Origin: Nostoc sp. ATCC 43529
GTDB lineage: Bacteria > Cyanobacteriota > Cyanobacteriia > Cyanobacteriales > Nostocaceae
NCBI GenBank assembly: GCA_003326205.1
Contig: LWTK01000039.1
Location: 1 to 64,000 of the forward strand
Length of the DNA: 64,000 bases
Direction: 5' to 3'
The notes beneath the pieces were generated by a model, which was given only the letters and a program-made list of their open reading frames with translations, was not told where the DNA came from and searched no databases. The position numbers were made by a program, and so were the translations under genes. Within the stretch, counting starts at the first letter, position 1. Every line of letters starts with the position of its first letter. Below, piece by piece: positions 23,937-32,886 of the stretch.

Positions 23937-26228
23937 ATGAGTGATGAAATCGATCCAAATCCCTCGTCAAATGAGGAAGGTAACGATAAATCTCAAGAAC
24001 CTGCCGAACAATCACAGCCAGCATCTGAACCTCAAAGTACAGAGCAATCAAAAACCAGTGATAATTTAGAAGACATCATCAAGAATTTAGCAGGTAAAGA
24101 AAGCGCCGAAAGTATTGAATTTTTGCGTTCCCTAGCTGCTGCAAATGTCTACATTAATTTTCACAGTGGCGGTGTTTACTTTGAAGATGAAGTTAAAATT
24201 AGAGGTGATTTTGTCACAGGTCATCAAACAAAATCAACTAAACGTACTTCTGTCAAGAAGATAGCAGGACAAGTATTAATTACTAATATTGAAAAAGTAC
24301 GTAGTGTATACGTTGAAACTAAAAATTATCATTATGCCCAAAGTATTTTAGATGATAAACATATCTTAATTCTGCGGGGGGATGCCAACTTTGGCAAACA
24401 AACTACTGCGATTCATTTGCTTTCCTTACAAGAAACTGAGCAAATTTTTGAAATTGACCCAGCTATAGAAGACCTGAGCTTATTTGAATGTGAAGCAAAG
24501 CAAGTATATTTAATTGATTCGTTAGCTGCTGATAGTGCAGCAAAGCTTAATAGTTATGTACTCAATGGTTTAAGACAAAAATTCAAGGAGCAGCAGAGCT
24601 ATCTTGTCATCACTTTAGATAGTCGCGTACCAATTTCAGAAGAAACTTTAGCAGATTATATCCTCAATTGGAGCCAGCTACCATCTAGCGATCGCTTGTT
24701 AGAAAAACATCTCAAATGGTATCTTCAACAACCAGAGTTACTTGATAGCAGTTATGCCATGATACAGTCTGTATCTGTGCGTGAGCTACTAGATAACAAC
24801 AAACTGCTACCTGCTGAAATTGATACTTTAGCCTCACTCTTAGTCAAGGTAATTAATCAGGATCTCAAACTTGAAGACGCATTGGCCAGTTTTCATGTGA
24901 GTGCCTATAAACAAATCAAAAACTGGTTTGAGTCCGAAGAACAAGACTTAAGTCAACGTATCTTGATGATTAGTTTGGCAGTTCTGAGTGGTAGTAGCTA
25001 TCAAGCAGTGAAGAATGCCAGTCAGCGCCTACAATTGCTGATTACAAATGAGTCAGAACCAGAATCTATTTCCGCAGCAGTATTTAATCAAACACGCACT
25101 CAAGTACTCAAAAAAGTTTTTGCTCACTTAGTTCAAGGATACGAAATAACGCACTTTGGCCGCAGTCCTGTAGAAATAGTCGAGTTTGACAATCCGATAT
25201 TTCAACCTGCTGTTCTCTCTTATGTTTGGCATGAGTATGACTACATACGCGAACCGTTATTAGTTTGGTTGCACGAACTTGGTTCTCACCGTGATGCAGA
25301 AGTGCGAACCAGAGCCGCAGCAGCAATTGGTGAACTGAGCAAGTATGCTTTTAGAGATGTTTTGAATAAGATATTAGGGCTTTGGGCAAATTCTTCAGAC
25401 AAGAGTTTACAAAAATTGGCAGCACTAGCATTGAGTGTTCCGATATTTGATAGCAATCTTGCCCCACAGGTATTAGGATTGCTGCATTCATGGAGTACCT
25501 TAGAAAACAATTTCAATTTGCGTTGGACTGCAACAGCAGCGTATTGCGGTTATGTGGGACTGCGTTTTCCAGAAATAGCATTGCGGGATTTATTTGCGAT
25601 CGCTCGCACAATATTTACGCCTTATATTCAAAAAATAAGTTCCAATCCAGAAGTAGAACTAGATGATTTTTTTGCGATCGCTTCTTCTGAAGAACTATTT
25701 TTATTTTCCGCAGTTGTCGAAGGTGTAGCAAGTTTATTTGCAACTGGTAAGTTTGTCAAAACTCAATATTTTACTGTCCTGAATGCTCTGGAAGAATGGA
25801 CATCACAAACCAAAACAATCATATCTAAACTATTAACTCTACTTGGTTTACTGATATTTTGGCGACTGATGCGCGAAGATAAAATTCCCGCAGGTTTGAA
25901 TAACAATCATGTGCCGACATTACTTTGGTTAGCAAAAGAAAGCCAGGTATATGAAGACCTGATCGTCTGCCTATTAGGACGTGCTTTGAACTTCAAACAA
26001 AAACGCATACCTGTATTAAATGAAATTTACGAATGGCTGAAAATCGCTGACTATGACCATCGCATGAAGCGAGTAATTGGACGAATAATCTATACATTAG
26101 TAACTCAAGGGACTGAGCGCGTACGCAAACGAATTCTTGACAAACTTAATCAATGGGCTTTAAGAGAACCAGACAATACAGCTAGTGAAATTTTATCAAT
26201 TATTAAAAAGCATTCAAAAATCTACTAA
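23937..26228 (+). CDS. STAND-like (nSTAND3-type) P-loop protein with helical repeats
   Basis: 763 residues. Residues 1-60 are acidic and disordered. At 71-99 is a beta-type segment with VKIRGDFVTGHQTK, resembling the tail of the preceding lipase. SVYVETKNYHYAQSILDDKHILILRGDANFGKQTT (~123-157) matches the entry of novel STAND NTPases. The P-loop is GDANFGKQT, with Gln where Ser/Thr normally follows Lys, so nucleotide binding may be altered. VYLIDS (190-195) is the Walker-B-like strand. From ~330 the protein is all-helical with HEAT-like units (DAEVRTRAAAAIGELSKYAF; SLQKLAALALSVPIF). This is an NLR-like layout: sensor repeats, ATPase switch, N-terminal adaptor. It ends 16 bases before the next gene. 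Confidence 0.7.
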   Translation: MSDEIDPNPSSNEEGNDKSQEPAEQSQPASEPQSTEQSKTSDNLEDIIKNLAGKESAESIEFLRSLAAANVYINFHSGGVYFEDEVKIRGDFVTGHQTKSTKRTSVKKIAGQVLITNIEKVRSVYVETKNYHYAQSILDDKHILILRGDANFGKQTTAIHLLSLQETEQIFEIDPAIEDLSLFECEAKQVYLIDSLAADSAAKLNSYVLNGLRQKFKEQQSYLVITLDSRVPISEETLADYILNWSQLPSSDRLLEKHLKWYLQQPELLDSSYAMIQSVSVRELLDNNKLLPAEIDTLASLLVKVINQDLKLEDALASFHVSAYKQIKNWFESEEQDLSQRILMISLAVLSGSSYQAVKNASQRLQLLITNESEPESISAAVFNQTRTQVLKKVFAHLVQGYEITHFGRSPVEIVEFDNPIFQPAVLSYVWHEYDYIREPLLVWLHELGSHRDAEVRTRAAAAIGELSKYAFRDVLNKILGLWANSSDKSLQKLAALALSVPIFDSNLAPQVLGLLHSWSTLENNFNLRWTATAAYCGYVGLRFPEIALRDLFAIARTIFTPYIQKISSNPEVELDDFFAIASSEELFLFSAVVEGVASLFATGKFVKTQYFTVLNALEEWTSQTKTIISKLLTLLGLLIFWRLMREDKIPAGLNNNHVPTLLWLAKESQVYEDLIVCLLGRALNFKQKRIPVLNEIYEWLKIADYDHRMKRVIGRIIYTLVTQGTERVRKRILDKLNQWALREPDNTASEILSIIKKHSKIY

Positions 26229-26244
26229 CTGAGGTAATCCATTC

Positions 26245-27459
26245 ATGAACACATACAATCCTATCTTGAAGGAAGAAGAAGTTTCGCGTTGGCGCATTTT
26301 ACAGCCACGGCCAATTCCAGACCCAAAAACTGCATTAGTTTTGTCTGCTGAGGGTCAACCTTTATTGGTCATTAAAGAAGGTGAAAAAGGGCCTACTAGT
26401 GGCGAAATGCTATGGGGTAAATATAATCTTGTTTACACGATAGATACTAGCAAACATCCGCTACGTTTTATGTGCAGCCTTCCGTGTAAAACTGATGCTT
26501 TCGACTTTCAAGCTGATGTCAATTTCACTTGTAAAGTCAGCGACCCATTAATGATAGTACGAGACAACATTACTGATGTCAGCAAAGTACTACAACCGCT
26601 AATTGAGGAGATGATGCGAACTATTAGTCGTAAACATGAGGTTGAAGAGAGTGGTGCAGCGGAGCGAGAAATTAGCGACTGCATAAAAAAAGCAGAATAT
26701 AAAGTGGGTTTGTCTATCGAGCAATTTACTGTATCATTATTTCTAGAACGAGAAGCCCGCGATCGCATCCGCGAGAAAAAGCGATTACAGGAAGAAATCC
26801 AGCTAGAAAAAGCTAGACAAGATTTAGAAAAGCAAAAAGCACAAAGAGAAATTGACAACGCTAAACAAAAAGAATTACTTGAGTTAGAGCGAATTCGGCA
26901 ACGTAATCAGTTCCAGCGCGAAGAACAAAAAACACAAATTCAAGGAGAACTTGAACTGCAAAAACTCAAACAAGATTTGGAATTTGATAAAACCCAGTTT
27001 GAAATCATCCAAGCTAGGCAAAAAGAACAACTAGAACTAGAGTTACGAAGACAACGTGAAAAATTTGAACTTGAAAGTATGGAACTTAAAATGAGATTCT
27101 ATGCTCCAATACTTCAAGGTGGAAATTTTCAGTTACTTGCACTTCAATTAGTACAAAGTCCTCAAGATATAAAAGTTATTCTGCAAACCCTCAACCAACA
27201 AAAACAAAGTGAAAGAGACCACCAACTTAAAATGCTAAAAATGTTGCTGGATGAAGACGCACTTGAAGGTTCTCAAATCAATGAAGTTGGTAAAAGTCTT
27301 TTGCGGCAATTAGTCGGATTAACTGAACAATCGACGGCTGTTCTAGAAAGTAGTTCGGTAGATACTCCAGAAGTACAAGAAGCTTTACCAGAGGCAGAAA
27401 GCACTAATAACGATAACTCTGTAGTTGATATGCCTGAAGAGTTTCGACGTGATGATTAG
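26245..27459 (+). CDS. SPFH-like protein with long charged coiled coil
   Basis: 404 residues. Residues ~25-165 form a beta-rich region (TALVLSAEGQPLLVIKEGEK; FDFQADVNFTCKVSDPLMIV) followed by helices, like the SPFH/band-7 domain without a membrane helix. Residues ~168-290 are an Arg/Glu/Lys/Gln coiled coil typical of flotillin-like proteins. The last ~60 residues are acidic and Ser/Thr-rich. It starts 16 bases after the STAND-like gene with an aggtaa ribosome-binding element. SPFH proteins form membrane-associated oligomeric cages or scaffolds; here it may link the STAND sensor to membranes. The SPFH call rests on layout rather than on a strong single motif. Confidence 0.55.
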   Translation: MNTYNPILKEEEVSRWRILQPRPIPDPKTALVLSAEGQPLLVIKEGEKGPTSGEMLWGKYNLVYTIDTSKHPLRFMCSLPCKTDAFDFQADVNFTCKVSDPLMIVRDNITDVSKVLQPLIEEMMRTISRKHEVEESGAAEREISDCIKKAEYKVGLSIEQFTVSLFLEREARDRIREKKRLQEEIQLEKARQDLEKQKAQREIDNAKQKELLELERIRQRNQFQREEQKTQIQGELELQKLKQDLEFDKTQFEIIQARQKEQLELELRRQREKFELESMELKMRFYAPILQGGNFQLLALQLVQSPQDIKVILQTLNQQKQSERDHQLKMLKMLLDEDALEGSQINEVGKSLLRQLVGLTEQSTAVLESSSVDTPEVQEALPEAESTNNDNSVVDMPEEFRRDD

Positions 27460-27494
27460 TTTGTTTATCTCATGCACAGCAACACATAGAGATT

Positions 27495-28358
27495 ATGATT
27501 GAGCTTGTTGATAGCATAATTCGAGCTTTCTGGGAAATACTTTTACTGATACCAATGCCGTGGCGGGCAGTAATTATTTTAATAGTTTTATTGCCCGTTT
27601 TCTCCTGGCTTTTTTGGCGAGTAATTCCTTGGTTACTTGCTAAAGTATCGCAAATAGTTTTTGTATTTGCAGAATTATTGGCAAATATTTTACTTTTCCT
27701 TGAGTATTTATTCACTAAATCTATCCGCAAACGGGGGTATAAACCGCCAGATTCGATCTACATTTTTGATGATTGCTTCAGCAAGTTAGTTAGTTTTTGC
27801 CAACTTGTTAGTAAACAACTAGATCAGATTTTTCATAATTCGTTAAAGAGACGATGGATTCCGCACAAAACCTGGCTAATTCTCACAGGGATTATTATTT
27901 CATTCACATGGTATGCACGTCCTGTTTTTGGAGAAACTAGTGTTGGTAAATTTATTGACGGTGGCATAACGTGGTGGTACTCGTTTGAAGGCTGGGTAAT
28001 CAATAAGAAATGGGCAACTTCTATTTTGAAGTTATCACCACAAAAAACTGTAATCGGTTACGTTAACACGATTAATAATCAAAAGTATCAATCGGCTTGG
28101 AACTTGACTTCTAATAACTTCCAAAATAATAAAAACCTGAATAAAAATGGTTATAATGACTATAAAAAATGGTGGAGTACAGTTAAAAAAATAGAGGTAA
28201 AAAGTGTTAAACCTTTATTTAAGACTCCCGATTATGTTTTATTAGATACTAAGCTAAAATTGGTTATGAGAAATGGTCGCAGAGACTCTTATTCTCTGAA
28301 ATTAGGGTTAGTCTGGGATGTTAAAAGTGATAAATGGCTAATTGATAGTTCACAGTGA
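27495..28358 (+). CDS. Membrane protein with C-terminal NTF2-like domain
   Basis: 287 residues. Hydrophobic segments occur at ~14-75 (IPMPWRAVIILIVLLPVFSW; IVFVFAELLANILLFLEYLF) and ~122-140. From ~185, PQKTVIGYVNTINNQKYQSAWNLTSNNF, GYNDYKKWWSTVKKIEVKSVKP and LGLVWDVKSDKWLIDS match the NTF2/SnoaL-like domain that cyanobacteria attach to Ser/Thr kinases and other membrane proteins. Last gene of the operon, 35 bases after the SPFH-like gene. Possibly the membrane anchor or ligand sensor of the system; function unknown. Confidence 0.6.
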   Translation: MIELVDSIIRAFWEILLLIPMPWRAVIILIVLLPVFSWLFWRVIPWLLAKVSQIVFVFAELLANILLFLEYLFTKSIRKRGYKPPDSIYIFDDCFSKLVSFCQLVSKQLDQIFHNSLKRRWIPHKTWLILTGIIISFTWYARPVFGETSVGKFIDGGITWWYSFEGWVINKKWATSILKLSPQKTVIGYVNTINNQKYQSAWNLTSNNFQNNKNLNKNGYNDYKKWWSTVKKIEVKSVKPLFKTPDYVLLDTKLKLVMRNGRRDSYSLKLGLVWDVKSDKWLIDSSQ

Positions 28359-28365
28359 TTAGAAA

Positions 28366-28485
28366 CTTTTAAACGCAAAGAGACGCAAAGGAAAACGCAG
28401 AGATTCGCAGAGTAAGAGGACGTTAAAGTTGAATCATTCTCTGCGATACTTTGTGCTTACCTCTGCGCCCCTTTGCGTTTAAAAA
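28366..28485. repeat. Palindromic intergenic element with TTTAAACGCAAAG ends
   Basis: tttaaacgcaaag (28368-28380) and ctttgcgtttaaa (28471-28483) are perfect inverted repeats; inside, cgcagag/ctctgcg motifs pair further. The right end overlaps the stop codon of the GH15-like gene. Such elements are common in Nostoc-like genomes. It could terminate transcription from both sides. Confidence 0.85.
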
Positions 28486-31400
28486 TCTTTCACAAATTCC
28501 GTTAAATATCGGAAAGCCTTCAAAATATAACTAGCACAATCTGTAGGTGAGGTGTTGTAAAACGATCGCCACGCACTAGCCTTATCTTGATCGTAGCGAT
28601 CGCGTTTATCTGGATGATGTTCTAACCATGCCAATCTCACTGCATGACCGATTAACACATCTAATACTATATATTCTTCGATTTGCAGCTTGGGATTATT
28701 AGCGGCGATCGCTGCTAATTCTATTAATGCTTCAATATTAACTTGGCGGTATTCTGGAGCTTCAATTTTATTTAGCAGATGCTCGACTAATAAAGCAAAA
28801 TTCCTTTCTCCCGCTGTCATTTCTGACAACATTACCTCGCTATCTAAACGATTGCGACGCTCTAATTTATCGCCAATTACCAAACCTTTGCAATGTTGCA
28901 TTATTAGCCAAACTTGCTTAAAAAAGTCTTTTGGTACTCGCCCCGTTGTCCCCTCGCTTTGGCGAAATCGCCGCCAACCACCTGAAGGAATTTGGATTTC
29001 TTCTGAAATTGCTGGTGACACCACCCAATCAATATCGCTTTCTTTTTGCTTGACGTGTAATGATTCTTGCTGACGTAACAAGTTACTCATGCCAGTATAT
29101 CCAGTTAATACTTGACGCAAGCGCATTTTCACTTCAAAGGGTGCAAGTTGCATTAAGTGATCGTATGCTTCATCTTGAGTGACATGTAATTCCTGCGCTA
29201 GTTCGCTGGTAATCAATAAGATGAGATAGCCGACTCTCAGCGTCAGTAGTCCCTGAAATAGTTCGGGTTCCGATTTGATTAGGACTCCTAGATAGATTAA
29301 AATTTCTTGGGTAAGGACGCGATCGCGGATATCTTCACGACAAAAATGACTAATCTTATCAGCAATCTCATCGTGAGACATGGGTACGGTAATTAAGGAA
29401 GCTTCACTGTAAGCCCTACCCACAGCAATTTGCTTACCTTGCACCAAAATACTCGTCACCGCATCTGATAAGCTGATATCAACCATTTGGCGCAACCCCG
29501 CAGCCCGACGAACCACCGCCCAAATGCCTAAATCTCCAGCTTTGGTGTAAACTTCATCTAATAAATCAGCTACGGTAACAGTATGTCCAGGGCCGCCATA
29601 TCCTGTATCAAATTCGATTCCTTGCAAACGAGTCAAAGTTTGTAATAACTCAATTTGCTCGTAAAGATTTTCTGATGAGCGCAAATAAGAAAGTAATGAT
29701 CCTAAGTTGGTTTCACACTCCATCTGAAATTCTTGGGTATGCCCTAACCGCCAGTTTTTTTCAGGATGATAAGCCAGATAATAGCAACGCAGTCCGGCAT
29801 TTTTCACTGGCGATAGAGAAAATTCCGCATCTTCGAGAAAATCAATTCTTTGGATTCCAGCTGTTAGCATTAACTGATTTAGCCGCCCTAATTTCACTCG
29901 CACACCGTTACAAATTCCATCTTTGAGTTCTTGCATCAATTCTAGTAATGCCTCAGAACCGATTTCTAACATGGTATGGGTTAACATTAAAGTCAAGGTA
30001 GGACGCCCTAAATCGCTCCAATATTTTTGAATGTAAGCTAGTTCGCTTCTGATTTGATCTAGCAAAAAATGGTAATCGAGGGTTAAGTAAAACTGCTGGG
30101 AATCTAGAAATGATGGCAAAAATACAATTGTTTGATTGCGAATCCGAAATATTCTCGATGTTGTTAAACTCCGTAACCGCCGCACTGGACGCCCGGTTAA
30201 ACCAAGTTTGTTGTTACGTCCAATTTGAGTATAAATATCTGAAAGTTCCCCAGCTTTTCTGACCTGGATTGGTTCTATTTGGGTGGGTGTTTGGGCTTCA
30301 ATTCCATGAACTTCTAGTTTACCTTGTAAATCTTCATCTTCTGCTAGTAAGGCAATTTGTACCAATACTTCACGCTGTTTGCCAACGCACAAATGTCTCC
30401 CTAATGGGTCAATATCACCAACTGCTATTAGTCCTTCACTCAACATTTGACCGAGAAAATATAAACTTTGCGCCCACACTAAAGGAATATTTTCATTGGG
30501 TAAACGTGGTTGAGTTTGGGGTGCTGATTTTTCTGATTCTATGTTTTCCGAAGGAACATAATAAAGTTCTGGAAGCAAATATAATCCATTTTGTTCTATA
30601 AGTAATGTTGATAAAAGTTCTTGGTATTTTGTAACTTGTTCTTGGTTGCCACAAAACAATCCATCTAAAACTAAATAAGTAAAAAATAACGGCCATTCAC
30701 ATTCAATATGCTCGAATTGCTTGAGTTCCCAAGGTTCGTAGTGCAAGCGTTGGCTGTCTTCTAAAACGGTTTGGTGTCCATCGCGTAGAAAACGTTTGCA
30801 GCCATATTTACCTGCAAGTTTGTTGATAATATCGTTTAAAGTGCGTTCGCGAAGTTGTAAGTCTTCCACTGCAAAGGCAGGATAACTAATAATACTCAAC
30901 AGCGCCGCGTCAATTTCTTTGGAACCAGATTCTCTCGGTAATAACGATTCTAGAGTAATTCGTGCGCGGGCAATTTCATCTGGTAGCACATGAATTACTG
31001 ATGCTTGACTACCACGCACACCAAACAAATCCAGTCCATTCATCGCTTCTAAAGCTGCTTTTGCCATGCCTACGGAACTGGCATTTAACTCAGCATTACC
31101 ATGATTAATTTTATTACCGCGTTCCCAAATACCATAGTCTGGTGTGCGATAAGCTCGTCCAATGTAGTAAACCAAATTTTGAACGAAATTAACTTCATCA
31201 ATCGTATAAATAATTTGCAATCCCGTAGCGGTCATTTGCGCCAACATCAGTAAAAATAAAGATGTGGCATCAAGTTGTAAATGCCCCCATTCATCATCAC
31301 CAACAACGATGTCGCCTGTGCTGGTATTGTATTTTGCGTGCAGCCCATCCAGTAGCGATTGAGTATGTTTAAATTTCTCTACTTTATGAGCTTGTCGCAT

Positions 31401-31685
31401 CATTGCAAACAGTAACCCGCGCATCAGCTTGATGACACTATGTTCTAGTTCATAATTGTGTCCTTCATGGTCATCAATCTTGCGGTATGCAAGTGCTAAA
31501 CCCCAAACTGCTAAAATACTATAAACATTGTCTCGCACCCAGGCATCAGTATAATCGCCGTGGGCTGTAATTGCTGTACTCGCAGGTAATAAACCTGTGA
31601 TTGGATTTTGACGAGCGAGGACGATCCTCTTTATTTGTTGGTAGTAATACTCTAGGCGAGTTAGCAATTCGGTAGATGTTTTCAT
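28479..31685 (-). CDS. Glycoside hydrolase family 15/phosphorylase kinase alpha-beta-like protein
   Basis: About 1068 residues from the ATG of MKTSTELLTRLEYYYQQIK; an in-frame TTG eight codons upstream is a weaker start. The N-terminal ~430 residues form an (alpha/alpha)6 barrel related to glucoamylases and eukaryotic phosphorylase kinase alpha/beta: NPITGLLPASTAITAHGDYTDAWVRDNVYSILAVW, GDDEWGHLQLDATSLFL and GIWERGNKINHGNAELNASSVGMAKAAL. Long helical C-terminal regions follow. Known family roles are glucan hydrolysis or calmodulin-linked regulation; here the function is not established. The stop codon lies within a palindromic element. Confidence 0.85.
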   Translation of the reverse strand: MKTSTELLTRLEYYYQQIKRIVLARQNPITGLLPASTAITAHGDYTDAWVRDNVYSILAVWGLALAYRKIDDHEGHNYELEHSVIKLMRGLLFAMMRQAHKVEKFKHTQSLLDGLHAKYNTSTGDIVVGDDEWGHLQLDATSLFLLMLAQMTATGLQIIYTIDEVNFVQNLVYYIGRAYRTPDYGIWERGNKINHGNAELNASSVGMAKAALEAMNGLDLFGVRGSQASVIHVLPDEIARARITLESLLPRESGSKEIDAALLSIISYPAFAVEDLQLRERTLNDIINKLAGKYGCKRFLRDGHQTVLEDSQRLHYEPWELKQFEHIECEWPLFFTYLVLDGLFCGNQEQVTKYQELLSTLLIEQNGLYLLPELYYVPSENIESEKSAPQTQPRLPNENIPLVWAQSLYFLGQMLSEGLIAVGDIDPLGRHLCVGKQREVLVQIALLAEDEDLQGKLEVHGIEAQTPTQIEPIQVRKAGELSDIYTQIGRNNKLGLTGRPVRRLRSLTTSRIFRIRNQTIVFLPSFLDSQQFYLTLDYHFLLDQIRSELAYIQKYWSDLGRPTLTLMLTHTMLEIGSEALLELMQELKDGICNGVRVKLGRLNQLMLTAGIQRIDFLEDAEFSLSPVKNAGLRCYYLAYHPEKNWRLGHTQEFQMECETNLGSLLSYLRSSENLYEQIELLQTLTRLQGIEFDTGYGGPGHTVTVADLLDEVYTKAGDLGIWAVVRRAAGLRQMVDISLSDAVTSILVQGKQIAVGRAYSEASLITVPMSHDEIADKISHFCREDIRDRVLTQEILIYLGVLIKSEPELFQGLLTLRVGYLILLITSELAQELHVTQDEAYDHLMQLAPFEVKMRLRQVLTGYTGMSNLLRQQESLHVKQKESDIDWVVSPAISEEIQIPSGGWRRFRQSEGTTGRVPKDFFKQVWLIMQHCKGLVIGDKLERRNRLDSEVMLSEMTAGERNFALLVEHLLNKIEAPEYRQVNIEALIELAAIAANNPKLQIEEYIVLDVLIGHAVRLAWLEHHPDKRDRYDQDKASAWRSFYNTSPTDCASYILKAFRYLTEFVKDF

Positions 31686-32011
31686 AATTTTGTTGAGAGG
31701 AGCCTGCAAAGTTCGATCCTGTGGCTGTGAAGCGAACGACCTAAACCTAATTGGAATAAGTTTTGTAATGGTTGATGGGAAACAGCCCAGGGTGGTGTGA
31801 GTTTCTTATTATCTCGCGTTAACAGGTCTCTAGATACTGAATTTTAGTGAAGTCGGACTCAAATACAACATTTGTTCAAATCTTCATCAATACTTAGACA
31901 ATTTTATACCGCTCTTTAAGTTATTTTTGATAACTTGAAAATAGGCAATCTAGCCAGAAACATATTGGGGAAATAATTAGGTACAAAAACCTATATAAAA
32001 GGAGATTAATT
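31686..32011. other. Divergent spacer upstream of the GH15-like gene and the 44-residue protein
   Basis: A small hairpin (taggt...accta, 31978-31993) overlaps the leader of the small gene. No other gene or repeat seen. Confidence 0.45.
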
Positions 32012-32146
32012 ATGTCTCTGCGTTACAACGAAAATCATGCTCAGTTAGTGAAAGTGGTTTACTCTCAAGTGAAAGTTAATGGCAAAATTGAATTAGTACC
32101 ACTAGAGCTATACGCTGATGGTTCACTTAAGCGTTCTATTGGGTAA
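32012..32146 (+). CDS. 44-residue small protein, unknown function
   Basis: The reading frame opens with MSLRYNENHAQLVKVVYSQV, continues KVNGKIELVPLELYADGS and ends LKRSIG. A strong aaaggag ribosome binding site sits 7-8 bases before the ATG, and a 10-base perfect-stem terminator follows about 70 bases after the stop. Composition is that of a soluble, beta-rich peptide. No family was recognised. Confidence 0.6.
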   Translation: MSLRYNENHAQLVKVVYSQVKVNGKIELVPLELYADGSLKRSIG

Positions 32147-32217
32147 GTAAAAGTTAGGAATCTCTATTATCAACTAAAGCAAACTCTAGTTTTTTATTTT
32201 GTAGTAAACCTCTGTCC

Positions 32218-32253
32218 AAGCCTCTCCCATACAAATGGAGAGGCTTTGAATTT
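32218..32253 (+). terminator. Terminator after the 44-residue gene
   Basis: aagcctctcc and ggagaggctt form a perfect 10-base stem with a 9-base loop, followed by tgaatttt. Confidence 0.7.
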
Positions 32254-32886
32254 TGTGGCAAAAAGTTAAAACCCTTTAGGGCAGGCAATAGGGAATAGGA
32301 GAATCCCGATAATTAAAATCAGGGAATTTTAAAAACAACATATTAAAACATCGTGGTAAGCCAGCCTAGTTTAAATTATTAACTTTCTCCATAATTCAAA
32401 TTAGCAGCAAGGAACCCAATTATTCAGGCAGTTTATTTTTGCTATTGCCTATTGCCTTAAAAAACTTGGCAACATACATCGCCTATACAAAGATACAGTT
32501 GTTATACGCTTCTATTCATCTGAATTATCTATATTCAGCAAAACTAAATATTTTAGCTGTATGAAGTTTACCTGTAAATATATTGATTAGCTTGACACAA
32601 ATGCTAACAGTAGTAAAATCTACTTTAAGTTACGCGAAAATTACCTGAAAATCAAGGCTTGAAGTTGGTTACTGGTGAAGAACGTCACAAATTCTCGATA
32701 ATATTACCCAGTATCTACCGGAGATGGCGATTCCGGGTTAGGATGATGACTAGCGATGCCCTGATTGGATATCGATATTGAATTATTGAGATTTTATGGG
32801 CCAAAGTCCCCAAGATGGCAGTATCAACCTCCTCTGATCTGGTGAGGCAATCTCCCAGCGCGGGGGAGATATTAGGAGGTATTATC
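32254..32886. other. Long leader and promoter region of mgtE
   Basis: No gene supported. Contains a TTGACA/TAAAAT promoter-like pair near 32592-32619, and hairpin potential at 32717-32736 (ccgga/tccgg). The long distance from that promoter to mgtE (about 260 bases) would leave a sizable leader RNA. Confidence 0.45.
32592..32619 (+). promoter_or_regulatory. Possible promoter with overlapping NtcA-like palindrome
   Basis: ttgaca, 16-base spacer, taaaat. A GTA-N8-TAC match (gtagtaaaatctac) overlaps the -10, a position where NtcA would repress rather than activate. Single matches to such a short consensus are frequent by chance. Confidence 0.35.

Noticed and set aside
27470..27730. 86-codon minus-strand frame under the start of the NTF2-domain membrane protein
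   Set aside because: It is antisense to a frame with clear membrane helices and operon context.
32640..32886. M-box Mg2+ riboswitch before mgtE
   Set aside because: The conserved M-box sequence blocks could not be found by eye; only generic hairpins are present.
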